NCBI RefSeq assembly: GCF_945859705.1
Contig: NC_079134.1
Coordinates: 159,189,718 to 159,253,717, forward strand
DNA: 64,000 bases
Direction: 5' to 3'
Source: Episyrphus balteatus
Lineage: Eukaryota > Arthropoda > Insecta > Diptera > Syrphidae
Shown here piece by piece: positions 21,611 to 33,042 of this stretch. Numbering within the stretch: position 1 is the stretch's first letter; every line of letters begins with the position of its first letter. The position numbers and the translations under genes were made by a program. Below the pieces are notes generated by a model. That model was given only the letters and a program-made list of their open reading frames with translations, searched no databases and was not told the DNA's origin.

Positions 21611-24110
21611 AACGACCAATCGCTATATTTCGCTTACAAAACAAAAATACCAAAAAGTTAAACGAGTGTTTTTTATCACACTTCGACTTAAAATGCTATA
21701 TTTCAATGATACTAAGTTCACAACCATCTTAAAAGTAAATATTTCCAAATCCTAACCAAACAAAAAAACAAATATTCAAATTTGCAAATGAAGCAAACTG
21801 AAGGAGAATAAAATTACATCTCATTACAATGAATCCTTCGCAAATCCTCTTGTTGAGTTATTACTATTTGGAAATCCCATTAATAAACCTTGATAATCCT
21901 GTATAATATTAACATTAAAATTAGTCTATACCTACTACATCAGTAACAATCAGTTTCTTTACTTATCTATGTGCTTAAGCTTTCAATTGTAATAGAAAGT
22001 TATAATGCAAATAAATTCTTCTTCTTGCAGTACTATCATTAATTTTGATATTGTCTTCTAATCCCAATTATTATAATAAAACTTAATGGTTACAACACTT
22101 CTTACAAATCATAAGACTTCATAGTATAATAGCTTTTCCACTATATTTATAAGAATTGAGAAAATTCAGCAAAAAGCTTAACTGTATAATGAGTTGAATA
22201 AGAGTGAGTTTGAGTTATAAATCATTTCACTTTGAAGTTTGCATGCAATTGCGGTTTGCATGGATATTATCTTGAATAATTTCAACCCTTTTAAGAATGA
22301 TGTGTGTTGGGGTTTTTTCTTTGTTGTGTATTGTGGCTTCACACATACCTTTTAATATTAATTTTCCATTTCCTTTTTTTCTGACACATGTGTTACATAT
22401 TTCCTCTTCTACTTGAATATCAATTAAATTTCAAGAGAAATAATGAGAATGTAAATGTAAATGTGCATACAAGGCTTATCTAGCAACAAGAATTTTAAGT
22501 AAATAAATTTAATTGTGCCAAAATGTTTACTAAATTTAATTTTAATTTTTAGCTAAAATTTTGAAAACTAAAAATCGTATTTTTTTTTTACACAATTGTT
22601 TCCTTCCTTGCACGAGTTCTCGAGCTTGTTACCTGATAAATTCCAACAATTAAACAATTGAACTTTCTCTTTTTTGCCCTACATAAAACAGTTAACATAT
22701 TCCAGTGACCCTATTATACTCAAAAGCCTGTAAGAAAAAGGTAAATGAACTTTTTCTTAATTACTCCAAACAAAAACAAAAAAAAAAAAAACAGAAACAA
22801 TAAATTGTCTTTTCACGAAAACTTTTTTTTATCGATTTGAATTTTTTTTTAACCATTCATTGTTGTTGTTGCTGGAAAATATAAACAAATTGAGCTGACA
22901 AACGCTATCTACACATATACAGACAAATACACATACATTTTGCTCTTATCGATAAAAACGATCTAAGTTCAGTAAAAAACAAAATGGATAACCAAACTCA
23001 AGAATACAAGCAAAGCTACGCCAATAATTTAGTATTTTTTTTTTTTTTTTGCTAAAATAATTGAAGAGGACACGCGATAACAAAAAAAAAAAAAAAACTA
23101 TGCCACACATCATTTTAACAACTCAAGACTTGAAGTCTCTTTTTTTTATAACGAGAGGACTAAGAGCTTTTTATGTCTAGTTATTTAGAGGGTGTTTCTT
23201 TAAGGCTAATCTGGTGACAAAATAAAAATAAAAACAAAAAAAAACATATTTATCGCAAATTTAAAAAATTTGCATTAAAAATTAATATTTACTTACTGCA
23301 ACTGAAAAATATTTGCATTAAAAAAAAAATATTTTGCATTGAGAAAAGTGGTTTTGCAAATAAAAATGTTGCGTTGACAAAACATTTTTTTTAATGCAAA
23401 ATATTTTTGTTTGCAATACAAAATTTATTTTCAATGCAAATATTTTAAAGTTGGAATTAATTTTTTTTTTTAATGCAAAATATATTTAGTTGCAATTAAT
23501 ATTTTTTTTTAATACAATTTTTTTTCATTTGCAATAAATATTTTTTTTAATTTCAAATGCATTTTTTTTAATTGATATTTTTACAAAATTTCTCATAAGG
23601 TTAGAGGTTTAAATTGGTATCAAAAGAACGATAATTTTAAATAGGTACCGAATTAGAAAAAATAGGGTTGCTACTTTTAAAATGGGAACTTCTATTCGGC
23701 AACACTATTTTAAACCTTCAACTATTACAGTACCTTGCCATATTATTAGGCTCAAGTGAAAAAAATACAATTTTTTGGTTCATGTTGCTCAATTTTTTAA
23801 CGACTTCCAAAAAGGAGGAGGTATTCAATTCGACTGTATTTGTTTTTTTTTTGTGTTTGTTACCTCATAACTTTGAACTGAGCGAACCAATTTTGATATT
23901 GATATTGTATTGGAAAGCTGGTGGCTGCCATGTTCAGTTCTGGCCATAGGAAATTTATGAATTTTTTATTTTTTTTAAGTCAATCCGTATCTACATGATC
24001 CAAAAAAATTTATTTTTTTTTTCGCTTGGGAATAATAACATTGCAAGGTACTGTATACACCATTTTAAGGCAAAATAAACCTTTTGCAAATCAAATTCAC
24101 CCTCTAAAAA
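21611..24110. other. Very AT-rich non-coding DNA
   Basis: No gene supported. It contains the AATGCAAATATTT repeat patch listed separately, long A/T tracts at 22780-22860 and 23038-23095, and a transposon-like segment near 23860-23945 (gagcgaaccaattttgat). Confidence 0.55.
23255..23585. repeat. Degenerate ATGCAAAATATTTT array with both orientations
   Basis: The first half has TTGCATTAAAA units; the second half has TTTTAATGCAAA units. The region is therefore a low-complexity inverted array that could fold on itself. No coding content. Confidence 0.6.
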
Positions 24111-24730
24111 CACTGGTCGGCAACGGATATAGAGCAAGAACCAAACCCTACTTTTCGAGAGGAATTTTGTTTGCTGAGTCCGAATCTGAAGTCAAAATTT
24201 CACTGGCACGTCACGTTTTTGAAATAATTGAATATTAAAAGGTCAAAAACGTGTGTTTTTGGGTACATTTGACATCGAATTACATCACCGTTAATTTTTA
24301 TTTATAAAACTACCTATGCAATCTCAAAACGCCATATCAACACGTCCTAAAGGTATTTATATTTTTTCAAAATTATTTTTTTTTTTCTCAAAGATATTGA
24401 AAAAAAAAATTTATGATAGATATCTCAAAATCTTGATTATTTTTTTCAAAGTAATGAATGGTTTTTTGAATCAAATTCCATCTGATTTGGACTTATAAAG
24501 AGCAACATATTACGGAAAATATATGTTTTTGACTAAACATAAAAAAAAACTCAATTAAAAATTAGTTTTTGAAGCTTTATAGCGAAAATTTTGATGATGA
24601 GTATAGCTCAAAAACTAGACGTGATAGAAAAAATCTGTAAACAGTTTTGAATTCAGCACACTAAAGTCAATCAAAATCACCTTATAAAGTTCTTGCTCCC
24701 GACTTTTTTTTAGTTTTTTGCCGACCAGTG
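24111..24730. mobile_element. 620-bp CACTGG foldback with 3-bp target duplication
   Basis: CACTGGTCGGCAA at 24111-24123 is mirrored by TTGCCGACCAGTG at 24718-24730. The flanking triplets are AAA on both sides (24108-24110 and 24731-24733). The interior has the CCGAATCTGAAGTC module. It belongs with 54492-55442, whose ends are CACTGGTCAACA with TAG duplications. CACTG-like ends plus 3-bp duplications suggest the CACTA/CMC group, a tentative assignment. Confidence 0.78.
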
Positions 24731-24733
24731 AAA

Positions 24734-26469
24734 TCAAACAAATTCACATTAATAACTTCAAGCATTTGATTTTCGGAAGGTGAATTTAATTTGTAAAAGA
24801 GTGAATTTACTGCACCTTTTGCCTTAAATGAAGCCTTGGTTTGAACAGAGCTTTGATGGTCTTGGTGGTATAACAATAAAGTCGCTAGCTTCTAGGGCAA
24901 GTTAGGTAATTGTAATTCTAGGTGAATGATGACTCATATGCTGCTTTGGTATACTCTTATTAAGTCATGAAATGGTCAACAACAAAGGAAAATAGTCATT
25001 ATATCTTGAAATCGATGTCCCTATAATAGGCTTTCAGAAAATTTCTTAATTTTTTTCAATTAGACCAATGATGTTTACTGTTCTATAAACTTCGAAAAAA
25101 TTTCTGATTTTGAAAAAATGATTCCAACAAAATATTAAAATTTGCCAATATGTAGAATCGATCAACATTCTAAAATCCTTTATTTTTCCCTTTAAAACAT
25201 CTTCAATGTTACACCCTTTATACAATTGCATGACTTTATATGATCAGTAAATAAAGACAACAAGTAATTGCTCAAAAAATTTTTCTACTGCCCCACATAT
25301 AGCCTCTGGATGAATGTAGAGTATCTTCCATATACACAAAGATATTTTTATTACAAACCCAACACACCGATAAACAAAGTTGGTTCAACACGTACCTTAA
25401 CATTTATGTAAGCGCAGTAGTAAACAGCACCTTTAAAAGCAAATCATCATTAGCATCACCATCGCACACCCTTCTCTTAACGCCTAACGAGCGACTATCC
25501 CAATTGTTAAAAAATTGTACCCCCCTCGGCCTCTATACCCTTAGCAAAAACAAGAGAAAAGCTTCCCGCACATAGACGCGCATAATAAATTTATGCCACG
25601 GTATGTGAGTTTGTAATAAAACTCAAAAAAAAAAAAGTGTAATAATTCTACTAGGAAATTTGTTCACGTGTTTGCACTAAAAGGATATATGCGCGACATC
25701 AGGAGGAGGTAAAAATTCTAAATAAAATCCACCCTTGTGTGTGTTTACGTTATATTAAGGGAGAACATGATGAAAATAGACAAAAAAAAAAAAAAGCAAA
25801 ATGAAAACATTCATTTTCTTTTTGAAATGTGTGTGCTTTCTTCGTTTGTTGACTATATGCCAGGGTTGATATACTGCTTTTTGAGTAAATTGCTTTGAGC
25901 CCATACGAATAAACACAGAGAGACTAGCGACAGTCTAAGATATAATCCTCATTCGTTTGGGGTTTACTTTTATTTTTTATTTTTTGCCTGCTTTCCTTTA
26001 ATGACATTAGTCTCTAAACTTTCTTGTAGTTGAATATCCTCCTGACATGCAAACATTGCCGAGTTAATATACTACACTACTGTCAATGTTTGTTTGTCTT
26101 GATAAAGGCTAAAAGCTTTAGATATTGTGCAAAATTTTTTGTTTACGTTCCTTTTTTGAATAGAAAAAGTATATTAACGTGAACTTCGTGTGTGAATGAA
26201 TTTAAGCTTTACGTGTGTATTATTTACTGGGATGTATATTAGATTTGGATTTAGAGAAAGTACTTTTAAGACAAGAATTGTGTCAAATAATTTTTAATAT
26301 TTTTTTGGAGCAACAACACAATTGGTATCATGAAATTTTTAGTAAACTGATTTTGTTTTATCCCGGTAATTTTCATTGATTCAGTAATTGCACCATCACC
26401 AATCAAAATAATTGCTCTGTTTTTATACCCTACCTAGTATAAATGCAAAGATGTTTGGGAAGCGCCTCT
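24734..26469. other. Non-coding DNA
   Basis: Around 25440-25780 it is less AT-rich and repeat-free. No reading frame with family resemblance. Otherwise nothing seen. Confidence 0.5.
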
Positions 26470-26558
26470 CCCGACAAACAATTTTTGGCTCTATAAAGCT
26501 TTACAGATGCAATTGTTGCTTCTGTAAAGCATTTATAGAAGCAAAATTGTTAGTAGGG
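26470..26558. mobile_element. 89-bp hairpin MITE
   Basis: Almost the whole segment folds on itself. CCCGACAAACAATTTTTGG pairs with the inverse of GCAAAATTGTTAGTAGGG, continuing through CTATAAA and GCTTTACAGATGCAA / TTGCTTCTGTAAAGC to a 3-nt loop. A few mismatches and single-base bulges. No target duplication is evident. Confidence 0.75.
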
Positions 26559-27247
26559 CCTAGCCAAACATGTCGTAGGCTTTATAAATTGAATCATATC
26601 AGAAGAGGTAAGAGATTCCCTGCACCTGCAGAAAACCAAAGAATTTAGAACAGAAAGGTAATTTAATTACTAATCGAACGGAGAAGACATTCATCGATAC
26701 CAAAAGCAAGTATTTGCGATAAAAGGGCCAAGCCAAATGCCAAACTTTATATAAAATGCATTGGAAATATCAAGCGAAATAAACTTACTTTTTCCAAAGC
26801 AGGTTTAAAAATTATTGGTTCCACTTTTCAGTGAGATTATGTATGTTATCAAATCGCCAGGACCTATTACTATGAAAGCTGCACATTTATAAGCTTTCGT
26901 CCTTCAAGATACAATTTTAAAGTTCTTCACAGAGATCAGAAATAAATCTCAACCTTTTGAAAGGTTGCCATTTTCAATAAAGGTCATAAAATAATATTTA
27001 TTTAAAAAAAAAGAAAAATTACGGTCAAGGTCTGAGATAAACCTTTATTTTGTATTTTTTTTTATGTAAATAAATCTCATCTGCAAATTTATCAATTCGA
27101 ACATCGGTCTTCTGAAATATTCAAAATATGCAAAATAAAGACATTTTTGGCATATTCGACTTTTTCATTTGAATTAAACATTTTTGATTTTCTATTATTT
27201 TTTTTTGTAAAAATCTCAACCTTTAAGAGATATTTTATAAAATAAAT
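26559..27247. other. Non-coding DNA, possibly transposon-derived
   Basis: A segment near 26840-27000 vaguely recalls a degraded pre-catalytic LINE region (a KSPGP-like word), but no stretch is long enough to call. The remainder is AT-rich. Confidence 0.35.
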
Positions 27248-28090
27248 GAGGTTGTCTGTAAAGCCGGTTTACGGACGATGATTTTACGTGATAACGTCGT
27301 CAGAAAACAGGTTGTGTGCTTTTGTTTAAAATGAGTCAATTGAAGCGTTTATTTAATTCAAACAATCATAATTTACAAGAAAAAGCTAAAAAAAAAATAC
27401 CTTTTTTATATTAATTTTTTTTATTTTAAAAGCTTACAAAAAAAATTATGCAATTTAAAAGCCAAGTAGGTATTTCTTTTTAAGAATAAAGAATAAAAAT
27501 AATTTATTGAAAACAATCAAGCAAAAAAAAATTCCATTTTTTCCCTAACAACCTATAAAAATTTGTATACCATCTGAAAGCTTATTGTCTTAGCTCAAAA
27601 TATATATATCGATCAGGTCTATGAGACATCTACAAAAAGAGCATTAAAAAAAGCAAAATAATCATTTATTTTTATGTTCTCAGGCTATGGAATCAATTTT
27701 TTTGTTTGACAACCTATAAAATATTTTATACAATGTGAAAGCTTATTAATTCACCTTTCATATGACGTATCAATCTAATTTCAAAGATGCCTACAAGAGA
27801 AGTTAGAATTTTTTAAAGTCAACCATGTCGAATTTCCAGACTGAGATTACGGTACTTGTGGCTGTTCGGGGGGCTGTTCCACTGGTGTTTTGAGGTTTTT
27901 CGCAAGTTTCTTGATTTAACATTGTGTAGCTTGTAGTTAGTCTACCGTTATGTGTGATATACCAAATAAAAGGTAATTGTATCAGGATGCTCATACAAGT
28001 AAAATAAAATTTCTATCTGCTCTTGGTCAAAAGTTATAACCTGTTGAATTCTAAAAATTTTATTTTACCGTTATCTCAAAACTGTTGTGA
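27248..28090 (+). repeat. Repeat family 1, copy C
   Basis: It begins GAGGTTGTCTGTAAAGCCGG like copy B but retains the middle missing there: CAACCATGTCGAATTTCCAG, a GTGTTTTGAGGTTTTTCGC block and CCGTTATGTGTGATATACC. It ends near ACCGTTATCTCAAAACTG, corresponding to 2770-2800 of copy A. The outer part present in A beyond 2730 is absent, so C is truncated. Confidence 0.82.
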
Positions 28091-30264
28091 TCATTTAGAA
28101 TTCCTTTTAAATCAATAAACTTTTATTTATTGACAAGTCCTATTATCCGACAGGTTTTATTGGCCGCTAGGCCTTATTACACGCCCTTATCCCAAACAAG
28201 TTAACTAGGTCCCTTGTCAACTTCCATTAATTTAAGTTTGATATTGATTTTGTGATTAAATTCCAAGTAAAATTTATCATAATTTTAATGATCTCAATCA
28301 AATTTAAACGTAAATTATGATGTCTTTTGAAATCATTTTCGAAACACATCAACATCACTTAAAAATCCAAATAGACTTGATTTTAATTTAAATAAATATG
28401 TAATATAATTTTTTTCTTGCCCCCAAGAGTTTCTTATGAATTGAAGTTAAATTTGCAATTCACATTGCTCTGCTCTGCTCATCGTCCATCTAAGTCATCA
28501 ATCAAATTGATTCTCAGAATATTATATTCTTTTATTATATTTTCATGTTTATCGTATTTATTTTGTTAGCTCATTCATACAAAAGAGAAATGAAAATATA
28601 AAAAAAATTTCATATAATTAGCATAAAAAAAAATAAAATATAATAAAAATGTCCTGCCTTCATTCTCCTTGTGACTCATTAAACACAAAATAAATAAGCA
28701 CACGCTACAAAAACCCTCTTCAATTCATAAAAATGTTTTTTCTTTTTATTTATTTTTTTTTTTTTTTTTTTTTTTTATTTTCCACTCGAAATTGCGAAAA
28801 TCAATATTTTTATCTTCCTCCTACTCTTGTGTAAAATAAATAACAAGAAAAAAAAATGACATATTTTTCACACATACTCACACACATACGTGATATGAAA
28901 GTGCTCCTCGTATGCATCAGGAAAAGGAGCTATTAGATGCAGGATGCAAGCGGAGGTGGTGGAAATGTAGAATAATACTTTCGATCTATAAAATGTACAT
29001 TTCGTCCTCTCACCTCTCAGACAATATGATTGCCAAAATAAATACGAACAAAAAAAAAAAGTGGACACCAACTAGGAGCCAGAAGCTAAATAAAGAGAGA
29101 GAAGTTGAGTTAATACTTTGGTGCCAAAATGTCTGTATATGGGAGAAAAGGGGTCAAGGTGGATTGGATGGATATGGAATATGGACGTTTTTAGTAGTGC
29201 AACCTCTCCACTTAAAGTTTTTAACTTTTTGATGTCCTTAAAAATTTACTAAAAACACACACACACACACACAAAATACATTACGTTATGTGGTCTTTTT
29301 AGATTTAGCTATGTATATAAATTTGCTGTGACTCCAGAGAAGATAGATACAATTGACCACACACTACTTTATGTGTGCTGCAGTTTGTCTTAGCTAAACC
29401 TAGAAAATGTATGTGTTTTTTTACTAAGGAGGCATGCAATTACAAAAATTTATTCATTTTCTTTTTTTTTTAAGCACGAAAGATTGAAATTTGGTGATAA
29501 GTTTATAGTTTGGTAGAGTGTTTACCTCATTTCAAAGTGAAGCGAGAGAAAAAAAAACCATTGACAGCGATTTCCGAAAATGTTAATTTAGTGCAAATAT
29601 TTTTATACTATAGTTTTTTATTTCTACCGGAATAATAGGAAATTGGATTTTAGTTGAAGAAGCAAGTTAACTTTGGTGATCTAGTTTTTGTTGGGGGAAG
29701 AAAAGTTTTTAATTCATTTCATTTTGATGTGTGTGATGGGTTTGGGGTTTTGGAACTTTTTGTGTATTGTGTTTTTGAGGAAGAGATTTTATAATTGAAA
29801 TGAATAACTTACTTTTTCAGGAGAAGAGTTAAAACAAACTTTTTTTAGAAAAAAAAAAAAATAATTTATTTGTTTGGTCAAAAAACTTATTGTTTTTGGT
29901 ATAAAATTGATTTATGTGGAAACATTTTAAAATATATTGATTGTCTTTTGTTAAAAAACAAAAACACTTACCTTAAGCTATTAAAAATGACTCATCTTGT
30001 TTCTTAGATTATAGAAAATTGGATTTTTGTTTTGTAGGTACTTTTTCAAACTAAATTTAATTAATTTCGAATAGTGAAATAAACTAATTCAAATAAGTCC
30101 AAAACGCCTGCAACGCAACGCCAAATACGGATAATGTTGAGTGAGATTCAGTGTACTAACATCATGCTCAGTAAACTCTTCCAGCTTTCTTAGAGGAAAT
30201 CGAAGCATCCATCCAAAGAACATTACTTTTTCTAGTAGTTATAAACAAAAATCAAGTTACAGTC
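28091..30264. other. Non-coding DNA with a GC-richer patch at 28.9-29.25 kb
   Basis: A 106-codon frame at 28912-29232 has no domain and is rejected as coding. Long T tract at 28750-28778. A CA microsatellite is listed separately. Nothing else seen. Confidence 0.5.
29255..29273. repeat. CA microsatellite
   Basis: Uninterrupted AC dinucleotide run. Confidence 0.9.
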
Positions 30265-30560
30265 GAATGCTCTCTGGATGCCGAGAAAGAATTATCCCTT
30301 ATCCATCCAGAGTTTCCCAAGGATGGATCAAAACGTGGCCTCTTGCTCTATAGCCTCCTGACATTAAACAAACTGCCTGCAAGTGAGTACAAGAACGTGC
30401 TCTACGCCAACGATTCACTGACATTCTATCAATCCATTTCCACATCGAAAAGTTGATGCTCACATCCGAAATCTATATGAGTTGTACAGTAAATGGGGTA
30501 TCTGGATCCAGCTCATCAAAATCGGAACCACTGTGTCTTAGACTAACAGGAAGACGAGCA
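30265..30560 (+). pseudogene. LINE reverse-transcriptase fragment with degenerate YADD box
   Basis: From about 30306 one frame reads PKDGSKRGLLLYSLLT, then LPASEYKNVLYANDSLTFY. This is the PQGSxxGPLLYxLxxxDLP...xLYADDTxxF stretch of Jockey-like reverse transcriptases, with QG changed to KD and ADD to AND. A segment around 30480-30520 (kWGIwi-like) continues it after a stop. Loss of the catalytic Asp and stop codons make it inactive. Confidence 0.72.
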
Positions 30561-30699
30561 GTCATTCGACTGAAAGTTGAAGGAGCATCTCACTGATACT
30601 CCCAGATAGAACTAAATAGATAAATAGAAAAAACAGATTAGGTCAACCAACGTTACTGGTGATCTACAAGCAACTTCTTCAACCTGTTATCACCTAACA

Positions 30700-30910
30700 G
30701 CTTTCCGGTAGGTGCAGGGAACTAACTTCATGGGAACTACCTTCACATGGATATGTAACTCCTCTTACAATGGGAACTAATTTCACTATTTTCTGATGAA
30801 GCTAATGCCTACTGAATGTGAGAATCAATTCCACTTTTGCGTGGGAACGAAATTCACTTTTGCTTGAAGTGCTCACGGAAGGTGGGAAATAATTTCACTT
30901 ATGAATACAG
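30700..30910. repeat. Degenerate tandem GGGAACTAATTTCACTTTTG repeats
   Basis: About six words of the form GGGAACTAACTTCA, GGGAACTACCTTCAC, GGGAACTAATTTCAC, GGGAACGAAATTCAC and GGGAAATAATTTCAC recur, 16-70 bp apart. They lie immediately downstream of the LINE fragment at 30265-30560 and may be its tail or a separate minisatellite. Confidence 0.6.
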
Positions 30911-31660
30911 TATAGGCTGTTGTTTATTGACGAAAAGTCATGAAATTTGGTACACTGAAATATGGAGATTATTTTCATAAAAAAACGGCTCCAAAATGGT
31001 GTACAGAAAAGCTTTTAAATAGAGTTTTCCTTTTCAAAAAAGTGTAGGTATAAAATTTAGAAATTGATATCAAAATTTGTTCGTTCCTGGTATTATTAAA
31101 AATATACTTGTTTATAAAATATTGCATGAAAAATTCAAAAATTTAGAAAACAAAATCTAAAATGTGAAGAATTAATAAAACATGCTTTTAAAACTTTAAG
31201 TTATGATTTAAATAAGAACAATTTCGACAACTCTTTAAAAATCGTCTGTTTTGGAGTTATCTTGTTGCCAACTTAGTTTCAAAGTAAAGATTTAAAAACA
31301 TGAAATAGCAAAAAATTTTAATGTTCAACAAAATTGTGTATTTATTTTTTCGTTGAACCAAAATTAACTTTTTTTAATAGATTTTAATATTCTAATTTCT
31401 AATCCGAAGTCAAGAAATTAGTTGTCGTTCTTTTCGAAAATAAAATAGGTATCATCTTTAGGTAATTTCTTAAATCCCAAAACTATAAGACAGATAGCAC
31501 GGATTCGTATTATCACTGGTATGAAGTAGTGTAATGCATTGCTAAACTTGTTAAAAGATTTCAAAACCAAAATGCTTTATTTCAGCGTTTTGATTCTTCG
31601 TCAAATCATTACTTGTTTTCATTTATCCCACTGTACTGTATATAGCGTACTTAAATGTTA

Positions 31661-31952
31661 CTAACCCTCTGTAGGCAAACCTCTTTTTTGTTACGTGATA
31701 GGCACACGGCTGCGAATTTGGTTTATACTTTTTCATGTCGCTAGAACTTTTTTCGGTCAAAATATTTTATAGAGAATCAAGTATGAAATTGATGTAGAAT
31801 ATTACGAAGAATTCGAAAATTGTACTCACAATTCCGAAAAAAAATATTTTTACCCTTATAAAGAGACTTTTTTGTGACCACTTTTTTGAAAAATCGTAAT
31901 TTTTTTATTTTTGTCCTGCCAAGTTCGTACCCGTGTGCCGACAAAGGGTTAA
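31661..31952. mobile_element. piggyBac-like MITE, 284 bp
   Basis: The ends CCCTCTGTAGGC (31665-) and, on the opposite strand, CCCTTTGTCGGC (to 31948) are inverted repeats. They are flanked by TTAA on the right (31949-31952) and CTAA on the left (31661-31664, one change from TTAA). CCCTTTG-type ends with TTAA duplications are characteristic of piggyBac relatives. No coding capacity. Confidence 0.75.
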
Positions 31953-33036
31953 TTTAATTAAATATATTGAAGAACTGGTGAAAATTATTGACTTACATAA
32001 GGTTGTCAAAAGTAAAGCACTTCAATGTTTCTCGGGAGTTTGAATAGATTACTCAGCTTTCTGTCTATTGAAATTGAAACCACTGATAACCCACAATAAG
32101 ACGCTCACTATTTTATATGCAAGACCGAACATAAATGATTCGACTTGACTTGGTCTTCAATTCCCATGGAAAGGGAAAACAGTGGTTACTTCAATATATA
32201 TTATATCTCATTATTAAGATCTAATTTTAAAATTCTGTATTTAATTTTTCTTAATTAAAGACTTTTCAACTTTTCTTTAAAAAAAAAAATATTTCTTTGT
32301 TTTTATACTTTTCATTCAACCTTACTCAAATAAAATACACACCCATCTGTTCTATGTTTAGTTAAATTTATGTTGATAATTTCCTTTTACGCTTATTTTT
32401 TAAATAAAAATAAAGTATTAAGTAGCGGAAGTAATCGCATTTGCATTGCTCTCGCCACATTTTATGCATAAATCGGAAATACAAAATCCTTTTTATACTA
32501 ACACATTTCCTATCCTTTTTTTAAAGGATTTTCAAAGCGAGAAGGAAATCACAACACAACCGTTGCTATTCATTTGTTTCAAAAAAAAAAACAAAAACAA
32601 AAATACAAATATGAAATATTAACCAACTACGGGAGGAAAAAACTCACCAAAAGCAAATGAAATTTTTATTTTTATTTTCAAATGAAAGAGGATACTCTGC
32701 GAAAAACCGCAGAAGGATTGTGGCGAAACGTTAAAAATATTCTCTATTACAATAAAATTAAAAAATAAAAAAAAAAAACAACAAAAAATAGAATGTAGAA
32801 ATGAAAAATAAGAAGAAACTTTGTTCCTACCAGGAGCTGGAAGAGTTAAAATGCGCTAGCAGTTTTGGGGGACGTAAATTGTCTTTACTTTCAATTCACC
32901 AATTTCCCTAAAGGATTCTTGTTTAATTTAAGTTCTGAAAAGGACTTTTTAAGGGATTTTAACCACAATTTTATTCCAAATGACAGTTAACCCCAAAAAT
33001 ACTTAAATAAAATATAAAAATTTTGAAAATAAAACA
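31953..33036. other. Intronic DNA downstream of the large exon
   Basis: On the minus strand this is the start of the intron after the GTAAGT donor. AT-rich, with A tracts near 32280 and 32580. No exon was recognised. Confidence 0.6.
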
Positions 33037-33042
33037 ACTTAC
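33037..33042 (-). other. 5' splice donor (GTAAGT) of the large exon
   Basis: The plus strand reads ACTTAC, giving GTAAGT on the minus strand directly after the ACT codon for Thr389. It matches the full consensus, and the exon length is an exact multiple of three. The next exon must therefore begin in phase 0 at lower coordinates. No convincing partner exon was identified between 1 and 33 kb, so the intron may be very long. Confidence 0.85.

Noticed and set aside
26780..27000. Possible further LINE fragment (KSPGP-like word)
   Set aside because: Only one short resemblance, with no second conserved block in a consistent frame.
28912..29232. 106-codon plus-strand frame
   Set aside because: No domain, biased low-complexity Lys stretch, overlapped by an opposite frame. 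Its region is merely GC-richer.
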